Origin: Truepera radiovictrix DSM 17093
GTDB taxonomy: Bacteria; Deinococcota; Deinococci; Deinococcales; Trueperaceae
Length of the DNA: 64,000 nucleotides
Direction of reading: 5' to 3'
Assembly (NCBI RefSeq): GCF_000092425.1
Contig: NC_014221.1
Coordinates: forward strand, 811,001 to 875,000
Shown: positions 45,343 through 54,478 of the stretch, in pieces
Numbering within the stretch: the stretch's first letter is position 1
How the letters are laid out: every line of letters begins with the position of its first letter
Position numbers and translations under genes: made by a program
The notes under the pieces: model-generated
What the model was told of the DNA's origin: nothing
Databases searched by the model: none
Seen by the model: the letters and a program-made list of their open reading frames with translations, nothing else

Positions 45343-46260
45343 ATGAGCGGCTCCTTAAGCGCGCCCTGCGTGGAGACGGCCACCTTCGCCGTCCCCGCCG
45401 CCGCGCTGCGGCAGGTCGTGGTGACGAGCACGCGGCACAAGCCGCAAGCCCACCCGCTCGTGCGGGAGGCGGCGGCGGGCTTTCGCGCGCTCGGCGCCGA
45501 GGTGCTCGAGGACGCTCCCGGTGAGCTGCCGCTCGCGAAGCTGGCGGCGGAAGCCGACCTCGTCGTCGCCATCGGCGGCGACGGCACCCTGCTCTCGACG
45601 GCGCGTCGCCTCGTCGGGACGCACGTCCCGACCTTGGGGGTCAACCTGGGCAAGCTGGGGTTTCTCGCCGAGCATAGCGCCGATGACTTGCGCCGCTACC
45701 TAGCGGGGGACACGCCGACGCGTTGGCGCTTAAGCCCCAAGATGATGCTGCAGGTACACCTAGAGCCGCTCCATGGCGCCGCGCTAGCCCCCGCCTACGC
45801 GCTTAACGACGTGATCGTCTCCCAAGGGGTAATGACGCGGCTTGTGCATATCGATATGGACGTCGACGGGGAGCACGCCTCGCAGTACCGCGCCGACGGC
45901 CTGGTGATCTCGACGCCGGTCGGTTCGACCGCCTACTCCTTGTCGCTCGGCGGGCCGATTTTAGGGCAGGGGCTGCGCGCTTTCGTGGTGACGCCGAGCG
46001 CGCCGCACACGCTGACAAACCGCCCCATCGTGCTCGAGGGAACTGCGCGGGTCGGTTTTCGCGTCTCCGGCCCGGTCGACGAGTTGGCGCTCGTCGTCGA
46101 CGGCCAGGAGCGCCTCGAGCTGCGTGCCGGCGACCGCTTTACGGTCTGTGCCGCCCCGACCGACTTCTGTTTGATCGCCTCGGGGAGGTCGTACTTCGAC
46201 ATCCTGCGCGCCAAGCTGGCGTGGGGGGCGGCGCCGCGCCTTAACGATGCCGCGGGGTGA
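45343..46260 (+). CDS. nadK: NAD kinase
   Basis: Makes NADP from NAD. The 305 residues contain the GGDGT motif (VAIGGDGTLLSTARR), the LGVNLGKLGFLAE loop, ALNDVIVSQGVMTRLVHID, and STPVGSTAYSLSLGGP. Length and order are normal. It lies 84 bp after cmk. Confidence 0.94.
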   Translation: MSGSLSAPCVETATFAVPAAALRQVVVTSTRHKPQAHPLVREAAAGFRALGAEVLEDAPGELPLAKLAAEADLVVAIGGDGTLLSTARRLVGTHVPTLGVNLGKLGFLAEHSADDLRRYLAGDTPTRWRLSPKMMLQVHLEPLHGAALAPAYALNDVIVSQGVMTRLVHIDMDVDGEHASQYRADGLVISTPVGSTAYSLSLGGPILGQGLRAFVVTPSAPHTLTNRPIVLEGTARVGFRVSGPVDELALVVDGQERLELRAGDRFTVCAAPTDFCLIASGRSYFDILRAKLAWGAAPRLNDAAG

Positions 46261-46343
46261 GGGGGAGCGGGTCGGTGGCGCGCGCCGCCCCGCTACTTCT
46301 CGCCCCCCTTGGAAGGTTGAGGTAACCTAGACGCGGAGTTGGC

Positions 46344-47496
46344 ATGGGGCAGCGTCATCTGAGCGCTTTACGTGAGTACCTGTTGCACCGTTATCCCGCG
46401 CAGCCAGCGGCGTACCGCCCGCCGCTGAGCGCCGAGGGGGCTCGAGCGTGGGCTGAGCGCCCGCACGCGGCGCACCTCCTGCCGGTGCTGCTCGGCTTCT
46501 GGCTGTCGTTGGCCGCGGCCTTTTTGCTGCCGCTGAGCGGCTTTTGCGACCGCCTGAGCGGCCCTCTGCTGGCGGTCGCTGGGTTTCACCTGCTGCTGCT
46601 CGTGGGCTGGCGACGCCCTTGGGCGGCGCGGTTACGGCGGCTCTCGCCTTACCTACACGCGGCGACGCTCGGTGGGTTGTGGTGCTACACCCTCTACTGG
46701 GTGTACCCCGACCCGCTCGCCCGCGAGGTCATGCTGCTCTCGTCGTTTGCGCTACCGGTGCTCTACGCGCCCCTTTACGTGCGCCTCCCCGCGCGGCGGG
46801 CGCTGCTGCGCTCGCTCGCCCTGCTCGGCGCCTTCGTGGCCCTTCACCTGCCGCACGCGCTAAGGGGTCTCAGCGGGCCCTTTCCGCTCGACGGGATTGT
46901 TTTCCCCTTCGTGGTGTTTGCCCCGCAAGCGGTGCTGCTGGCCGTGCTCACCACCGCACGCGCAGGGGGCGCAGAGGGCGACCGAGCGCGCGGCGCAGCT
47001 CGAGCGCCAAGCCTTTTTCGACGCGCTCACCGGTGTCGCCAACCGTTGGCGCGCCGAGGCGCTGCTCGCCTCCAGGTTGGCCGACCTGCGCTGCGGCGCC
47101 CCCCCTTTCGGGGTGCTTGTCGTCGACATCGACCACTTCAAGGGGGTCAACGACCGCTACGGCCACGGGGTCGGCGACGCGGTGTTGCGCGAGGTCGCCG
47201 CGCAGCTCAGCCGACACGTGCGCAGCGGTGACACCCTTGCCCGCTGGGGCGGTGAGGAGTTCGTCGTGCTCGCACCCGCTGCGGGTGAAGGCGAGCTTGC
47301 GCGGCTCGGGGAGCGGCTGCGGCAGGCGGTCGCCGCAGCGCCGCTCGCGGGGCACGCCGTGACGGTCTCCGTCGGGGGGGCGTGTGCCACCCGTAAGGAC
47401 GTCGCGGCGACGCTCATAGCGCGCGCCGATAGGGCGCTCTACCGCGCCAAACGCGCGGGGCGCAACCGGACGGTCGTCGAGACCGGTAGCGAGTAG
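46344..47496 (+). pseudogene. Membrane-bound diguanylate cyclase, reading frame broken
   Basis: The first frame (46344 to about 46965) encodes a ~205-residue membrane region with six or so TM helices (LLPVLLGFWLSLAAAFLLPL onward). The GGDEF domain is in the +1 frame (46897-47496): FFDALTGVANRWRAEALL, VVDIDHFKGVNDRYGHGVGD, I-site RSGD and active site RWGGEEF. The switch must fall near the G5 run at 46965-46969 (or GGG 46976-46978), where removing one G would fuse the helix tail to ATERAAQLERQAFFDALTG. A sequencing error, recent mutation or slippage are all possible. The GGDEF half is otherwise intact. Confidence 0.8.
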
Positions 47497-47768
47497 CCCC
47501 CGGTTGGCGACGCCACGCCAGACGGGTCCAGCACGCACCCTTTAGAGAGCTGCCGGTTGGTGATCGGCGTCGGCAAGCTGCTACGAGCCCGCCCCGCGTC
47601 GCTCTGCCGCTGACCGGCTCCTCTGGGGCGTGCAGCTGGGCGCCAGAACCCGCTCCTTTCGGCGACAGTCGGCGGCGGACCTCGCCGCGCGGGGTGGCGA
47701 CCCTGAGGCCCTCATGAAGGTGAGTCAGCTCGCTGAGACGCGCCCCTCAAAGGCGCAGTGTAGGGGGA

Positions 47769-48377
47769 ATGAAAAAGCTCCTCCCCGAATTTTTCCGCCG
47801 CGAAGACGAGCGGCCCGACGCGCTCTTCTACGCGCAGCCGCGGTTTGTCGCGCACCTCGACGAGGCGGCGTCGCGCGCGGCCTATCGCCTCTACGACGAG
47901 CTGCTTCCGGCGGGAGGCCACATCCTCGACCTCATGGCCGGTTACCTCTCGCACCTCCCGGACAAGTTCGCGCGCGTCACGGGGCTCGGCCTAAACCGCG
48001 AAGAACTGCTCCACAACCCCAGCCTCAGTGACTTCGTGATCGTAGACCTCAACCGGCCGGGATTTTTACCCTTTGCCAGCGAGTCGCTCGGCGGCGCTGT
48101 GTGCACCGTGAGCGTGCAGTACATGACGCGCCCCCTAGAGACCTTTAGCGAGGTCGCGCGGAGCCTGCGCCCGGGGGCCCCTTTTATCGTGACCTTCTCC
48201 AACCGCGCGTTCCCCACCAAAGCGGTGCTCGCGTGGCGCGCGACCGACGACGCCGCGCACGTCCGGCTCGTGCGCTCCTACTTTCAGAGCACGCCCCTTT
48301 TCGGGCCGACGTTCAGCCAACACTTCGAACCCGAAACGGGCGACCCGCTCTTCTCGGTCTGGGCCTACCGCCTGTAG
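47769..48377 (+). CDS. SAM-dependent methyltransferase-like protein
   Basis: The 202-residue protein has a class I methyltransferase-like order: LPAGGHILDLMAGYLSHLP for motif I, VTGLGLNREELLHNP for motif II, FASESLGGAVCTVSVQYMTRP for motif IV, and an RSLRPGAPFIVTFSN post-motif. Motif I is atypical (DLMAGYLSHLP rather than D-G-G-G), as in a cyanobacterial-type subgroup. The substrate is unknown. GGGGGA precedes the ATG. Confidence 0.8.
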   Translation: MKKLLPEFFRREDERPDALFYAQPRFVAHLDEAASRAAYRLYDELLPAGGHILDLMAGYLSHLPDKFARVTGLGLNREELLHNPSLSDFVIVDLNRPGFLPFASESLGGAVCTVSVQYMTRPLETFSEVARSLRPGAPFIVTFSNRAFPTKAVLAWRATDDAAHVRLVRSYFQSTPLFGPTFSQHFEPETGDPLFSVWAYRL

Positions 48378-48417
48378 CGGCCCCTCCCGCAGGAGCCGGG
48401 CGCGTTACACTGCGCAC

Positions 48418-49596
48418 GTGCGCGTGACGCTGCTTTCCAACGGCCATGGCGAGGACACGGTCGGCGCAACCCTCGGCGAGGCGCTCCGCTCGCTCGCGCC
48501 CGAGCTGGCGCTGCAAGCGTTTCCGACCGTCGATGCGGGGGAGGCGTACGAGAGGCTCGGCGTACCCATTTTGGGGCCGCGCCGCGTGATGCCGAGCGGT
48601 GGGCTGACGGCGCACACCCTCGCGGCCCTCCTGGCCGACCTCCGCGCGGGGTTCTTGTCGATGACGGCGGCGCAGGTGCGCGCCCTGCGCCGTCTGGAGA
48701 CGGACGCGCTGGTCGTCATCGGCGACCTCTACGCGCTCCTACTAAGCAGCGCCGTGCGCACCCGTTCGCGCTTCTACGTGCAGACGCTCGTCTCGAGCTA
48801 CCACGCCGGCGGGCGCTCGCTAAACCGCTACTTTATGGAGCGCTTTAGCCTCCCCGAACGCGCGCTGATACGCCGTTTGGTGCGCCACACCTACGTTCGG
48901 GACGCGCCGACGGCGGCGCTTTTGGCGCGCTACGGGCTGCCGGCGAGCGCGCTCGGCAACCCCATGCTCGACCCGCTCACCGCGCCGCCCGAGGCCGACC
49001 TAGCGCTCGGCGTCCCCCTGACGCCGCCCGTTGTCGCCCTCTTGCCCGGCACGCGGCGCTACGCGCCGGCGGCTTTGGAGCGTATGTTGGGGGCCCTGGA
49101 ACGTTGGCCCGAAGCCACCGGCCTCGTGGCTTGGGCCAACGGCGCGCTGCCGACCCTTCCGGGGTGGCGCCTCGAGCCGGTTGGCCCGGGGTGGCGCGTC
49201 GTGCGTTCGGCAACCTCCGCCCACCCCCCTCGCGTCTACCTCCTGCAGCACCGCTTTGCCGAGGTGTTGCGCGCGTCGCAGCTCGCGCTCGGCACCTCGG
49301 GTACCGCTCACGAGCAGGCGGCGGCGCTCGGGCTCCCCGTCGTCGCCTTTGCGCTGCCGCCCGACTACACCCCCGCGTTTTTGGCAAACCAAGCGCGCCT
49401 CCTGGGCGCGGCGCTGACGCTCGCCGCAGCGAATCCCGCCGCCCTTGCCGAGGCGCTGCAGCGGCTCTGGGGCGACCCCGAACGCTACCGGCGCGCCTCC
49501 GAGGCGGGGCGCGCGCGCATGGGCGCCCCCGGCGGGGGGGAGGCGATCGCCCGCGACATCCTGCGGCGGCTCGCCGCCACAGAGCCATCTCATTAA
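48418..49596 (+). CDS. Lipid-A-disaccharide synthase-related protein
   Basis: A GT-B fold glycosyltransferase-like protein of 392 residues starting RVTLLSNGHGEDTVGATLGEAL. It has RFYVQTLVSSYHAGG, ALGNPMLDPLTAP, VALLPGTRRYA and the donor-site GTSGTAHEQAAALGLPVVAF. This matches the LpxB-related family found in bacteria without classical lipid A, including Deinococcota and cyanobacteria; the sugar acceptor is not established. TACACT (48406-48411) is 6 nt before the GTG. Confidence 0.85.
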   Translation: MRVTLLSNGHGEDTVGATLGEALRSLAPELALQAFPTVDAGEAYERLGVPILGPRRVMPSGGLTAHTLAALLADLRAGFLSMTAAQVRALRRLETDALVVIGDLYALLLSSAVRTRSRFYVQTLVSSYHAGGRSLNRYFMERFSLPERALIRRLVRHTYVRDAPTAALLARYGLPASALGNPMLDPLTAPPEADLALGVPLTPPVVALLPGTRRYAPAALERMLGALERWPEATGLVAWANGALPTLPGWRLEPVGPGWRVVRSATSAHPPRVYLLQHRFAEVLRASQLALGTSGTAHEQAAALGLPVVAFALPPDYTPAFLANQARLLGAALTLAAANPAALAEALQRLWGDPERYRRASEAGRARMGAPGGGEAIARDILRRLAATEPSH

Positions 49597-49612
49597 GGTT
49601 GCATTAAGCTTG
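49591..49612 (+). promoter_or_regulatory. 11-bp tandem repeat, OmpR/PhoB-type binding site candidate
   Basis: CATTAAGGTTG is followed directly by CATTAAGCTTG: 10 of 11 bases match and the period is exactly 11 bp, as in direct-repeat sites of OmpR-family regulators. It overlaps the stop codon of the LpxB-related gene and lies upstream of an operon containing an OmpR-family regulator. Confidence 0.45.
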
Positions 49613-49739
49613 CTGCGGCAGACTGCCCTTACGCGTGGAGGGGTTCCCTCCGGCGGCGGGTGGTAAGCTAGCGGCGTAGCGGATGCGCCCTTTGCTCGCG
49701 GCTTGACCTCACGACCTCAGCGATGGGTGAAAGGTGGAA

Positions 49740-50933
49740 GTGAAAAAGTTTGTCATCGCCCTTTTAAGCCTCTGTGCGAGCGTCTTTGCTCACGCCTCTC
49801 TCGGCCTTGCCGATCAGACGCAGCTGATGGTGACCGACCCCAGCGGCAACGTCTTGCTCGGTTACGGGGTGGTCGAGGCGGGGGAGCTGCGGCTCGAGTT
49901 AAGTAGCGCAGAGGCGACCGAGGTCGCGCTCGTCTTCGTCACCCCCTCGGCGACGCTGGTGACGCTGACGGGTGTGCTGCAACCCGACGGCAGCGTCCGC
50001 GTCATCAGCGACGCCGGTGAGCTCGCGCTCGAGGAGTGGCTGGCGTTTGAAAACCTCTCGCTCGCCGTCACCGTCGCCGCCGTCGAGGCGCCCCCCGAAG
50101 AGGTCGACGACGACGTGCTCGAGCGCGTCGGGGAGCCCGCGCCGAGCGGCCAACAGCTAGGTGGCAGCGCCGCTTCGCGACCTGCTGTACCCGTCACGCC
50201 CCCCACGGGCGCGCCGGTGCCGCCGGCGGGTGAGGCGGCCGCGGCGGGCGCTACCGGCGGGACGGCGGCGGGTGCCGAGGGTGATCGGGGCGACGATGCG
50301 GGCGGCGTGCAGGATGGGGCCCAGGACGAGCAAGGGCAGGACGACCAGGGAGGCGTGACCGCGCCGAGCGAACCCGACACGGGTGACGACGTGACCGAGC
50401 CCGGCGAGACCGAACCCAACCCGGGTGAACCCGGCACGGGTGGCGCCGAGGGTGAAGAGGGGGGCGAGACCGGTGGGGGCGTACCTACCCCTGAACCCGC
50501 ACCTGCTCCCGAGCCGGCGCCGGAGCCGGCCCCCGAACCCGCGCCCGCCCCGGAGCCGCCTCCCGAACCCGAACCGGCGCCCGAACCCGCGCCGACCCCC
50601 GAACCCGCACCCGCCCCGGAGCCGCCACCTGAACCGGCGCCCGCCCCGGAGCCGCCTCCCGAGCCCGAACCGGCGCCGGCGCCCACACCAGAACCTACGC
50701 CCGAACCCCCACCGGGGGATGACGGGACGCCTCCGGACAACGGTGCCGGAGGCGGTGGTGGCGATGGGGGCAGCGAAGACGAGGCGGGGGGATCGCCTGG
50801 ACCGGAGGACGGTTCGGGCGATAGCGCACCCGGAGAGGGTGAGACGGGGGGCGACGAGGGGGGCTCGGGCGACGAAAACGGCTCGAGCGCGCCGGAGACG
50901 GGACCGGAGGATGGCGACGAGCATGGGGGGTAG
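49740..50933 (+). CDS. Secreted protein with Pro/Glu/Ala-rich repeat tail
   Basis: From GTG 49740 (AAGG 5 nt upstream) the protein has 397 residues. A signal peptide (about 1-20, [16 protein letters not shown]) is followed by a ~110-residue folded domain, a Gly/Asp/Glu-rich acidic stretch, about 95 residues of alternating PEP and PAP units, and another acidic Gly-rich tail. The repeat gives a rigid extended polyproline rod, suggesting an envelope spacer. No enzyme motif. It overlaps the next gene by 11-23 nt. Confidence 0.8.
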   Translation: MKKFVIALLSLCASVFAHASLGLADQTQLMVTDPSGNVLLGYGVVEAGELRLELSSAEATEVALVFVTPSATLVTLTGVLQPDGSVRVISDAGELALEEWLAFENLSLAVTVAAVEAPPEEVDDDVLERVGEPAPSGQQLGGSAASRPAVPVTPPTGAPVPPAGEAAAAGATGGTAAGAEGDRGDDAGGVQDGAQDEQGQDDQGGVTAPSEPDTGDDVTEPGETEPNPGEPGTGGAEGEEGGETGGGVPTPEPAPAPEPAPEPAPEPAPAPEPPPEPEPAPEPAPTPEPAPAPEPPPEPAPAPEPPPEPEPAPAPTPEPTPEPPPGDDGTPPDNGAGGGGGDGGSEDEAGGSPGPEDGSGDSAPGEGETGGDEGGSGDENGSSAPETGPEDGDEHGG

Positions 50934-51369
50934 CCGCTCGCGCTTGGGTGTTTTGTCGCTCGTGCTCGCCCTCCTCGCCTGTCAGGGGGTGTTTTCTTGG
51001 GCCGCACGTGCTCCCGGGGCGCCACGTGAGCTCACCTTTTTTTTCTCGGCCGAAGCGTGGGGGGGGACGCCGTTTTCGGTCGAGGAGAAGCAGCTGGCGA
51101 TGGGGCGGGCGTTGCTCAGGGGCGGTTTCGAGCGCCTCGAGCAGCCCGTCGCGCACCTCGCCGTAAGCCCCGAGACGCCGGAGGCGCGGGTGCGCAGCTT
51201 CGTCGCCATCTTCGAGGTCGATGCGAGCGTGCGCCCGCCGCGTATCCGCACGGGTTACGAGCTCGAGCTGCTCGTCCCCGACGCCCCCGAGCCGCTCGCG
51301 GTCGAGCTCGTCAACGGCGTCACGGGGGTGACCAACATCGTGCAGATCGCGCCCGACGGCGCGCTTTAG
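50923..51369 (+). CDS. Small lipoprotein-like secreted protein
   Basis: The 148-residue protein (ATG 50923; an alternative ATG is at 50911 with GGAGG directly before it) has a signal sequence and a lipobox-like LLAC, so it may be a lipoprotein. The remaining domain ([42 protein letters not shown]) shows no recognised family. It overlaps the 3' end of the Pro/Glu-rich gene and precedes the response regulator, so the three probably form one operon. Confidence 0.72.
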   Translation: MGGSRSRLGVLSLVLALLACQGVFSWAARAPGAPRELTFFFSAEAWGGTPFSVEEKQLAMGRALLRGGFERLEQPVAHLAVSPETPEARVRSFVAIFEVDASVRPPRIRTGYELELLVPDAPEPLAVELVNGVTGVTNIVQIAPDGAL

Positions 51370-51402
51370 GGGGCGTCAGCCGAGCGATAAGGAGGGTGCA
51401 GG

Positions 51403-52074
51403 TTGAACGCAACGATTCTCGTGGTCGAGGATGACTTACGGCTCGCGAAGCTGTTGCAGCAGGAGCTGTCGCACGACGGGCACCGGGTCGAGGTGGTTCA
51501 CAACGGCACCGACGCGCTCGTCCGCGCCGACGAGCGCGCGTTCGACCTCGTCGTGCTCGACCTCAACTTGCCCGACATGGACGGCGTCGAGGTGGCCGAG
51601 CGGCTGCGCAGCGGTGGCGAGTTTGGCGCCAGCATCCTGATGCTGACCGCGCGCGGCGACGTCAAAAGCCGCGTCGAGGGACTCTACGCGGGGGCGAGCG
51701 ACTACATGACCAAACCCTTTAGCGTGCAGGAGCTGCTCGCGCGGGTGCACGTGCGCCTGCGCGAACGCGCGCGGCCCGCCGAGGTCATCCGCCACGGCGA
51801 GCTTGTCCTCGAGCCGGGTACCGGGCACTGCGCCGTCGCGGGGCAGCCGCTCGCGCTGACCTCGCTCGAGTTCCGGCTGCTCGAACTCTTTTTGACGCAT
51901 AAGGGCCGCATCTTCTCGAAAGAGGACGTCGAGGACCGGCTCTACGGCGCCGACCGGCTGCCCGGGTCGAACACCATCGAGGTGTTCGTCTCCAACTTGC
52001 GCAAAAAGCTCGCGGCTGCCGGGATGAACGGCATGATCCAGACGGTGCGCGGAATGGGGTACGTCGTTCGGTAG
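51403..52074 (+). CDS. OmpR/PhoB-family response regulator
   Basis: From TTG 51403 (AAGGAGGG, 6 nt spacing) the protein has 223 residues: a receiver domain (VVEDDLRLAKLLQQE; phospho-Asp in LVVLDLNLPDMDG; Lys in YMTKPF) and a C-terminal winged helix (TSLEFRLLELFLTHKGRIFSKEDV to TVRGMGYVVR). No histidine kinase is adjacent, so it is an orphan here. The repeat at 49591 could be its own site. Confidence 0.92.
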   Translation: MNATILVVEDDLRLAKLLQQELSHDGHRVEVVHNGTDALVRADERAFDLVVLDLNLPDMDGVEVAERLRSGGEFGASILMLTARGDVKSRVEGLYAGASDYMTKPFSVQELLARVHVRLRERARPAEVIRHGELVLEPGTGHCAVAGQPLALTSLEFRLLELFLTHKGRIFSKEDVEDRLYGADRLPGSNTIEVFVSNLRKKLAAAGMNGMIQTVRGMGYVVR

Positions 52075-52086
52075 CGTTCGCGCGGT

Positions 52087-53046
52087 TTAGGCGCCGTAGC
52101 TCGCGAGCGTCTCGCAGAGCACCTCGAGCGCGGCCTCACGCGCGATCTCGTAACCGACCTGGACGTTCGGGGTGAGGTCGCTCCGCACGCCGCGTTCGTC
52201 GACGACCGTCATCCCGCGGGTGTGTTCGCCGCGCAGCTCGATACGCACGTGGCGCGGTTCGGTCCGGATGAGGTGCGGGTGCGTCACGGCGAGCACGGCG
52301 CAGGGGTCGTGTAGCGGCCCCTCGGGGCGGGTGAAAAAGGCCTCCGCGTAGGCCCGCGCGTAAAAGGCGAGCAGGTCGGCGGTAAAGGTGGCGACGGGGT
52401 TGCCGAGCCCGCGGATGCGCGCGACATCGGCCTCGCGGATCATGAACTGATGGGTGAGGTTGAGGCCGCACATGATCAGCGTGGCGCCGCTTGAAAACAC
52501 CACCTCGGCGGCTTCGGGGTCGGCCCAGATGTTGAATTCGGCGGCCATCGTGCGGTTGCCGAACCCCACCCCACCCCCCATGATGGCGATGCCGGCAAGC
52601 CGCTGGGCGAGGTCGGGCGCCTCGCGCAGCGCTAGCGCGACGTTGGTCAGCGGGCCGACGGCGACGAGCCAGAGCGGTGCGGTGGGGTCGCGGTGAGGTT
52701 GCGAGCCGTGCGCGCGCACCGTGTCGACGATAAAGCGCACGGCCTCCTCGCTGGCTGCTCGCCGCGTCAGCTCGGGCAGCTCGGGGCCGCCCAACCCCGA
52801 CGCGCCGTGGATGTCGGGTGCGTGGCGCGCGCGCTCGACGAGCGGGCGCGCGGCCCCCGCGTGTACGGGCACGTCGAGCCCCGCGAGCTGCAGCGTCACG
52901 AGGGCGTTGCGCGTGGTGCGCTCTAGGGGCGCGTTGCCGCTGACGGTGGTCACGCCGAGGAGCTCGCTGTGCCTCGCGGCGAGCAAGATGGCAATAGCGT
53001 CGTCGTGGCCGGGGTCGCAGTCGAGCAGGATGCGAGGGCGCGTCAT
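52087..53046 (-). CDS. Nucleoside hydrolase (inosine-uridine preferring type)
   Basis: The 319-residue enzyme cleaves the N-glycosidic bond of ribonucleosides. The calcium/ribose site DCDPGHDDAIAILLA is at the N-terminus; VAVGPLTNVALAL, MGGGVGFGNRTMAAEFNIWADPEAA and HDPCAVLAVTHP (metal Asp) follow. It supplies bases for salvage and may act with NupC. TATAAT (complement of 53053-53058) is 6 nt before the ATG. Confidence 0.92.
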   Translation of the reverse strand: MTRPRILLDCDPGHDDAIAILLAARHSELLGVTTVSGNAPLERTTRNALVTLQLAGLDVPVHAGAARPLVERARHAPDIHGASGLGGPELPELTRRAASEEAVRFIVDTVRAHGSQPHRDPTAPLWLVAVGPLTNVALALREAPDLAQRLAGIAIMGGGVGFGNRTMAAEFNIWADPEAAEVVFSSGATLIMCGLNLTHQFMIREADVARIRGLGNPVATFTADLLAFYARAYAEAFFTRPEGPLHDPCAVLAVTHPHLIRTEPRHVRIELRGEHTRGMTVVDERGVRSDLTPNVQVGYEIAREAALEVLCETLASYGA

Positions 53047-53063
53047 AGGGGCATTATAGGGGT
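53047..53063. promoter_or_regulatory. 17-bp divergent promoter between two starts
   Basis: Only 17 bp separate the ATG of the nucleoside hydrolase and the ATG of the gene at 53064. On the minus strand TATAAT is 6 nt from the start. On the plus strand TTATAG overlaps it, 4 nt from the start. The two promoters would share one core. Confidence 0.45.
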
Positions 53064-53522
53064 ATGCTCCCCCTCTACCTCGCCGCCTGTGGGCTCGCGT
53101 GCGGGCTCGAGCGCCTGCACGGCCGCCCCTTCGTCGCGTCGCTCATGGGTCACCTCGTCGCTCGAACCTTGGGGGGGCGCCGGCTCGCTGGCGCTGCCGA
53201 GGGCGAGACGCTTTACGAGGTCGCGTGGCTGCCGGCGGTGGGCTTTCGCGCTGCCGCCCAGACCTGGGGTGAGGTCGTACTGGTGACGCCGGAGGCCTAC
53301 CGAGTGACCTCGGGGGAGCGGCGTGTGTCCCCCGACCTCCTGGCCCACGAACGCTGCCACGTCGCGCAGTTTCGCCGCCTGACGAGCTTCGGCTTCTGGG
53401 TCCGTTACGCCGCGGCGTGGGCCTGGGGGCTGCTGCGCTACCGCGACCCGTTTAGGGCCTACTGGGACCTCGCGCTCGAGCGCGAAGCGCGCGCCGCGGC
53501 GGCGCGCCCCGACGACGCGTGA
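53064..53522 (+). CDS. Small HExxH-motif protein (DUF4157-like)
   Basis: The 152-residue protein contains LLAHERCHVAQFRRLTSFGFWVRYAAAW, an H-E-x-x-H zinc motif in a helix followed by HxxQ and a hydrophobic helix. It resembles DUF4157-type putative metallopeptidases. The N-terminal helix (PLYLAACGLACGL) may insert in the membrane. No other catalytic residues can be assigned. Confidence 0.65.
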   Translation: MLPLYLAACGLACGLERLHGRPFVASLMGHLVARTLGGRRLAGAAEGETLYEVAWLPAVGFRAAAQTWGEVVLVTPEAYRVTSGERRVSPDLLAHERCHVAQFRRLTSFGFWVRYAAAWAWGLLRYRDPFRAYWDLALEREARAAAARPDDA

Positions 53523-53605
53523 GCGTGACGGCGGGCGAGCGCAGTGTACGCGAAGTTTCATTCCTCGACCGAACCGCCTCGCTAGCATGGCAAAGGGAGG
53601 CGAGC

Positions 53606-54382
53606 ATGCAAGGAAAAGTTGCGTTTATTACGGGTGGCGGCTCCGGTATCGGGGCGGCTGCGGGGAAGCTGCTAGCCAAGCACGGGGCCAAGGTCGCGCT
53701 CGTCGGGCACACGGAGAGTGAGGTCAACGAGGTCGCTCAAGAGATCAGAGCCTCCGGCGGCGAAGCGTTAGCGCTGGTCGCCGACATCAGCGACGGCGAG
53801 GCCCTAAAGCGCGCCTACCGGGAGACCGTCGAGCGCTTCGGCGGCCTCGACGTGGTGTTCGCTAACGCCGGTATCAACGGCACCTGGGCGCCCCTCGACG
53901 AACTCTCCGAAGACGACTTTCGCCAGACGGTCGAGGTCAACCTGACCGGCACCTTTCTGACGCTCAAGTACGCCCTGCCCCACATGAAAGCGCGGGGTGG
54001 GTCGATGATCGTCACCTCGTCGGTCAACGGGACGCGCATCTTCTCGAACTCGGGGGCGACGGCATACTCGAGCACCAAAGCGGCGCAGGTCGCGATGACG
54101 AAGATGCTCGCGGTTGAGCTCGCGAAGTACCGCATCCGCGTCAACGCCATCTGCCCCGGAGCGATCGAGACGAGCATCGATGAGAACACCGAGCAGGTCA
54201 ACACCGACAAAGCGCGGGTGCCGGTCGAGTTTCCCGAGGGCGAGATCCCCCTTACAGGCGGTGAGCCAGGTTCCTCGGAGCAGGTCGCCGAGCTCGTGCT
54301 CTTTTTGAGTTCGGAGGCGTCGAGCCACATCTCCGGCACCGAAATCTGGATCGACGGCGCGCAGTCGCTGCTGCAGGGGTAA
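53606..54382 (+). CDS. Short-chain dehydrogenase/reductase
   Basis: A classical SDR of 258 residues from ATG 53606 (AAAGGGAGG upstream). Cofactor motif TGGGSGIGAAAG, NAG motif FANAGING, catalytic Ser-Tyr-Lys in TSSVNGTR and YSSTKAAQ, and a late IDGAQSLLQG end. The cofactor preference and substrate are unclear. Different from the SDR at 28257. Confidence 0.9.
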   Translation: MQGKVAFITGGGSGIGAAAGKLLAKHGAKVALVGHTESEVNEVAQEIRASGGEALALVADISDGEALKRAYRETVERFGGLDVVFANAGINGTWAPLDELSEDDFRQTVEVNLTGTFLTLKYALPHMKARGGSMIVTSSVNGTRIFSNSGATAYSSTKAAQVAMTKMLAVELAKYRIRVNAICPGAIETSIDENTEQVNTDKARVPVEFPEGEIPLTGGEPGSSEQVAELVLFLSSEASSHISGTEIWIDGAQSLLQG

Positions 54383-54478
54383 CGCTGATGCCGCGTTACG
54401 CGTGCCTCACCCCCAAAATAGCGCGTTCGCCCGCTATGTTGCGGCGACCGCACCGGTAAGCTACGGGGGGAGGAACGC

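Noticed and set aside
46544-47362. 272-codon third-frame ORF across the diguanylate cyclase locus
   Set aside because: Neither the TM region nor the GGDEF domain is in this frame; its Arg/Pro-rich translation is non-coding in character.
49862-51025. Long minus-strand frame of Gly/Ser/Ala repeats
   Set aside because: It is the complement of the Pro/Glu/Ala repeat of the plus-strand secreted protein, with no start signal of its own. High GC and repeats keep it open.
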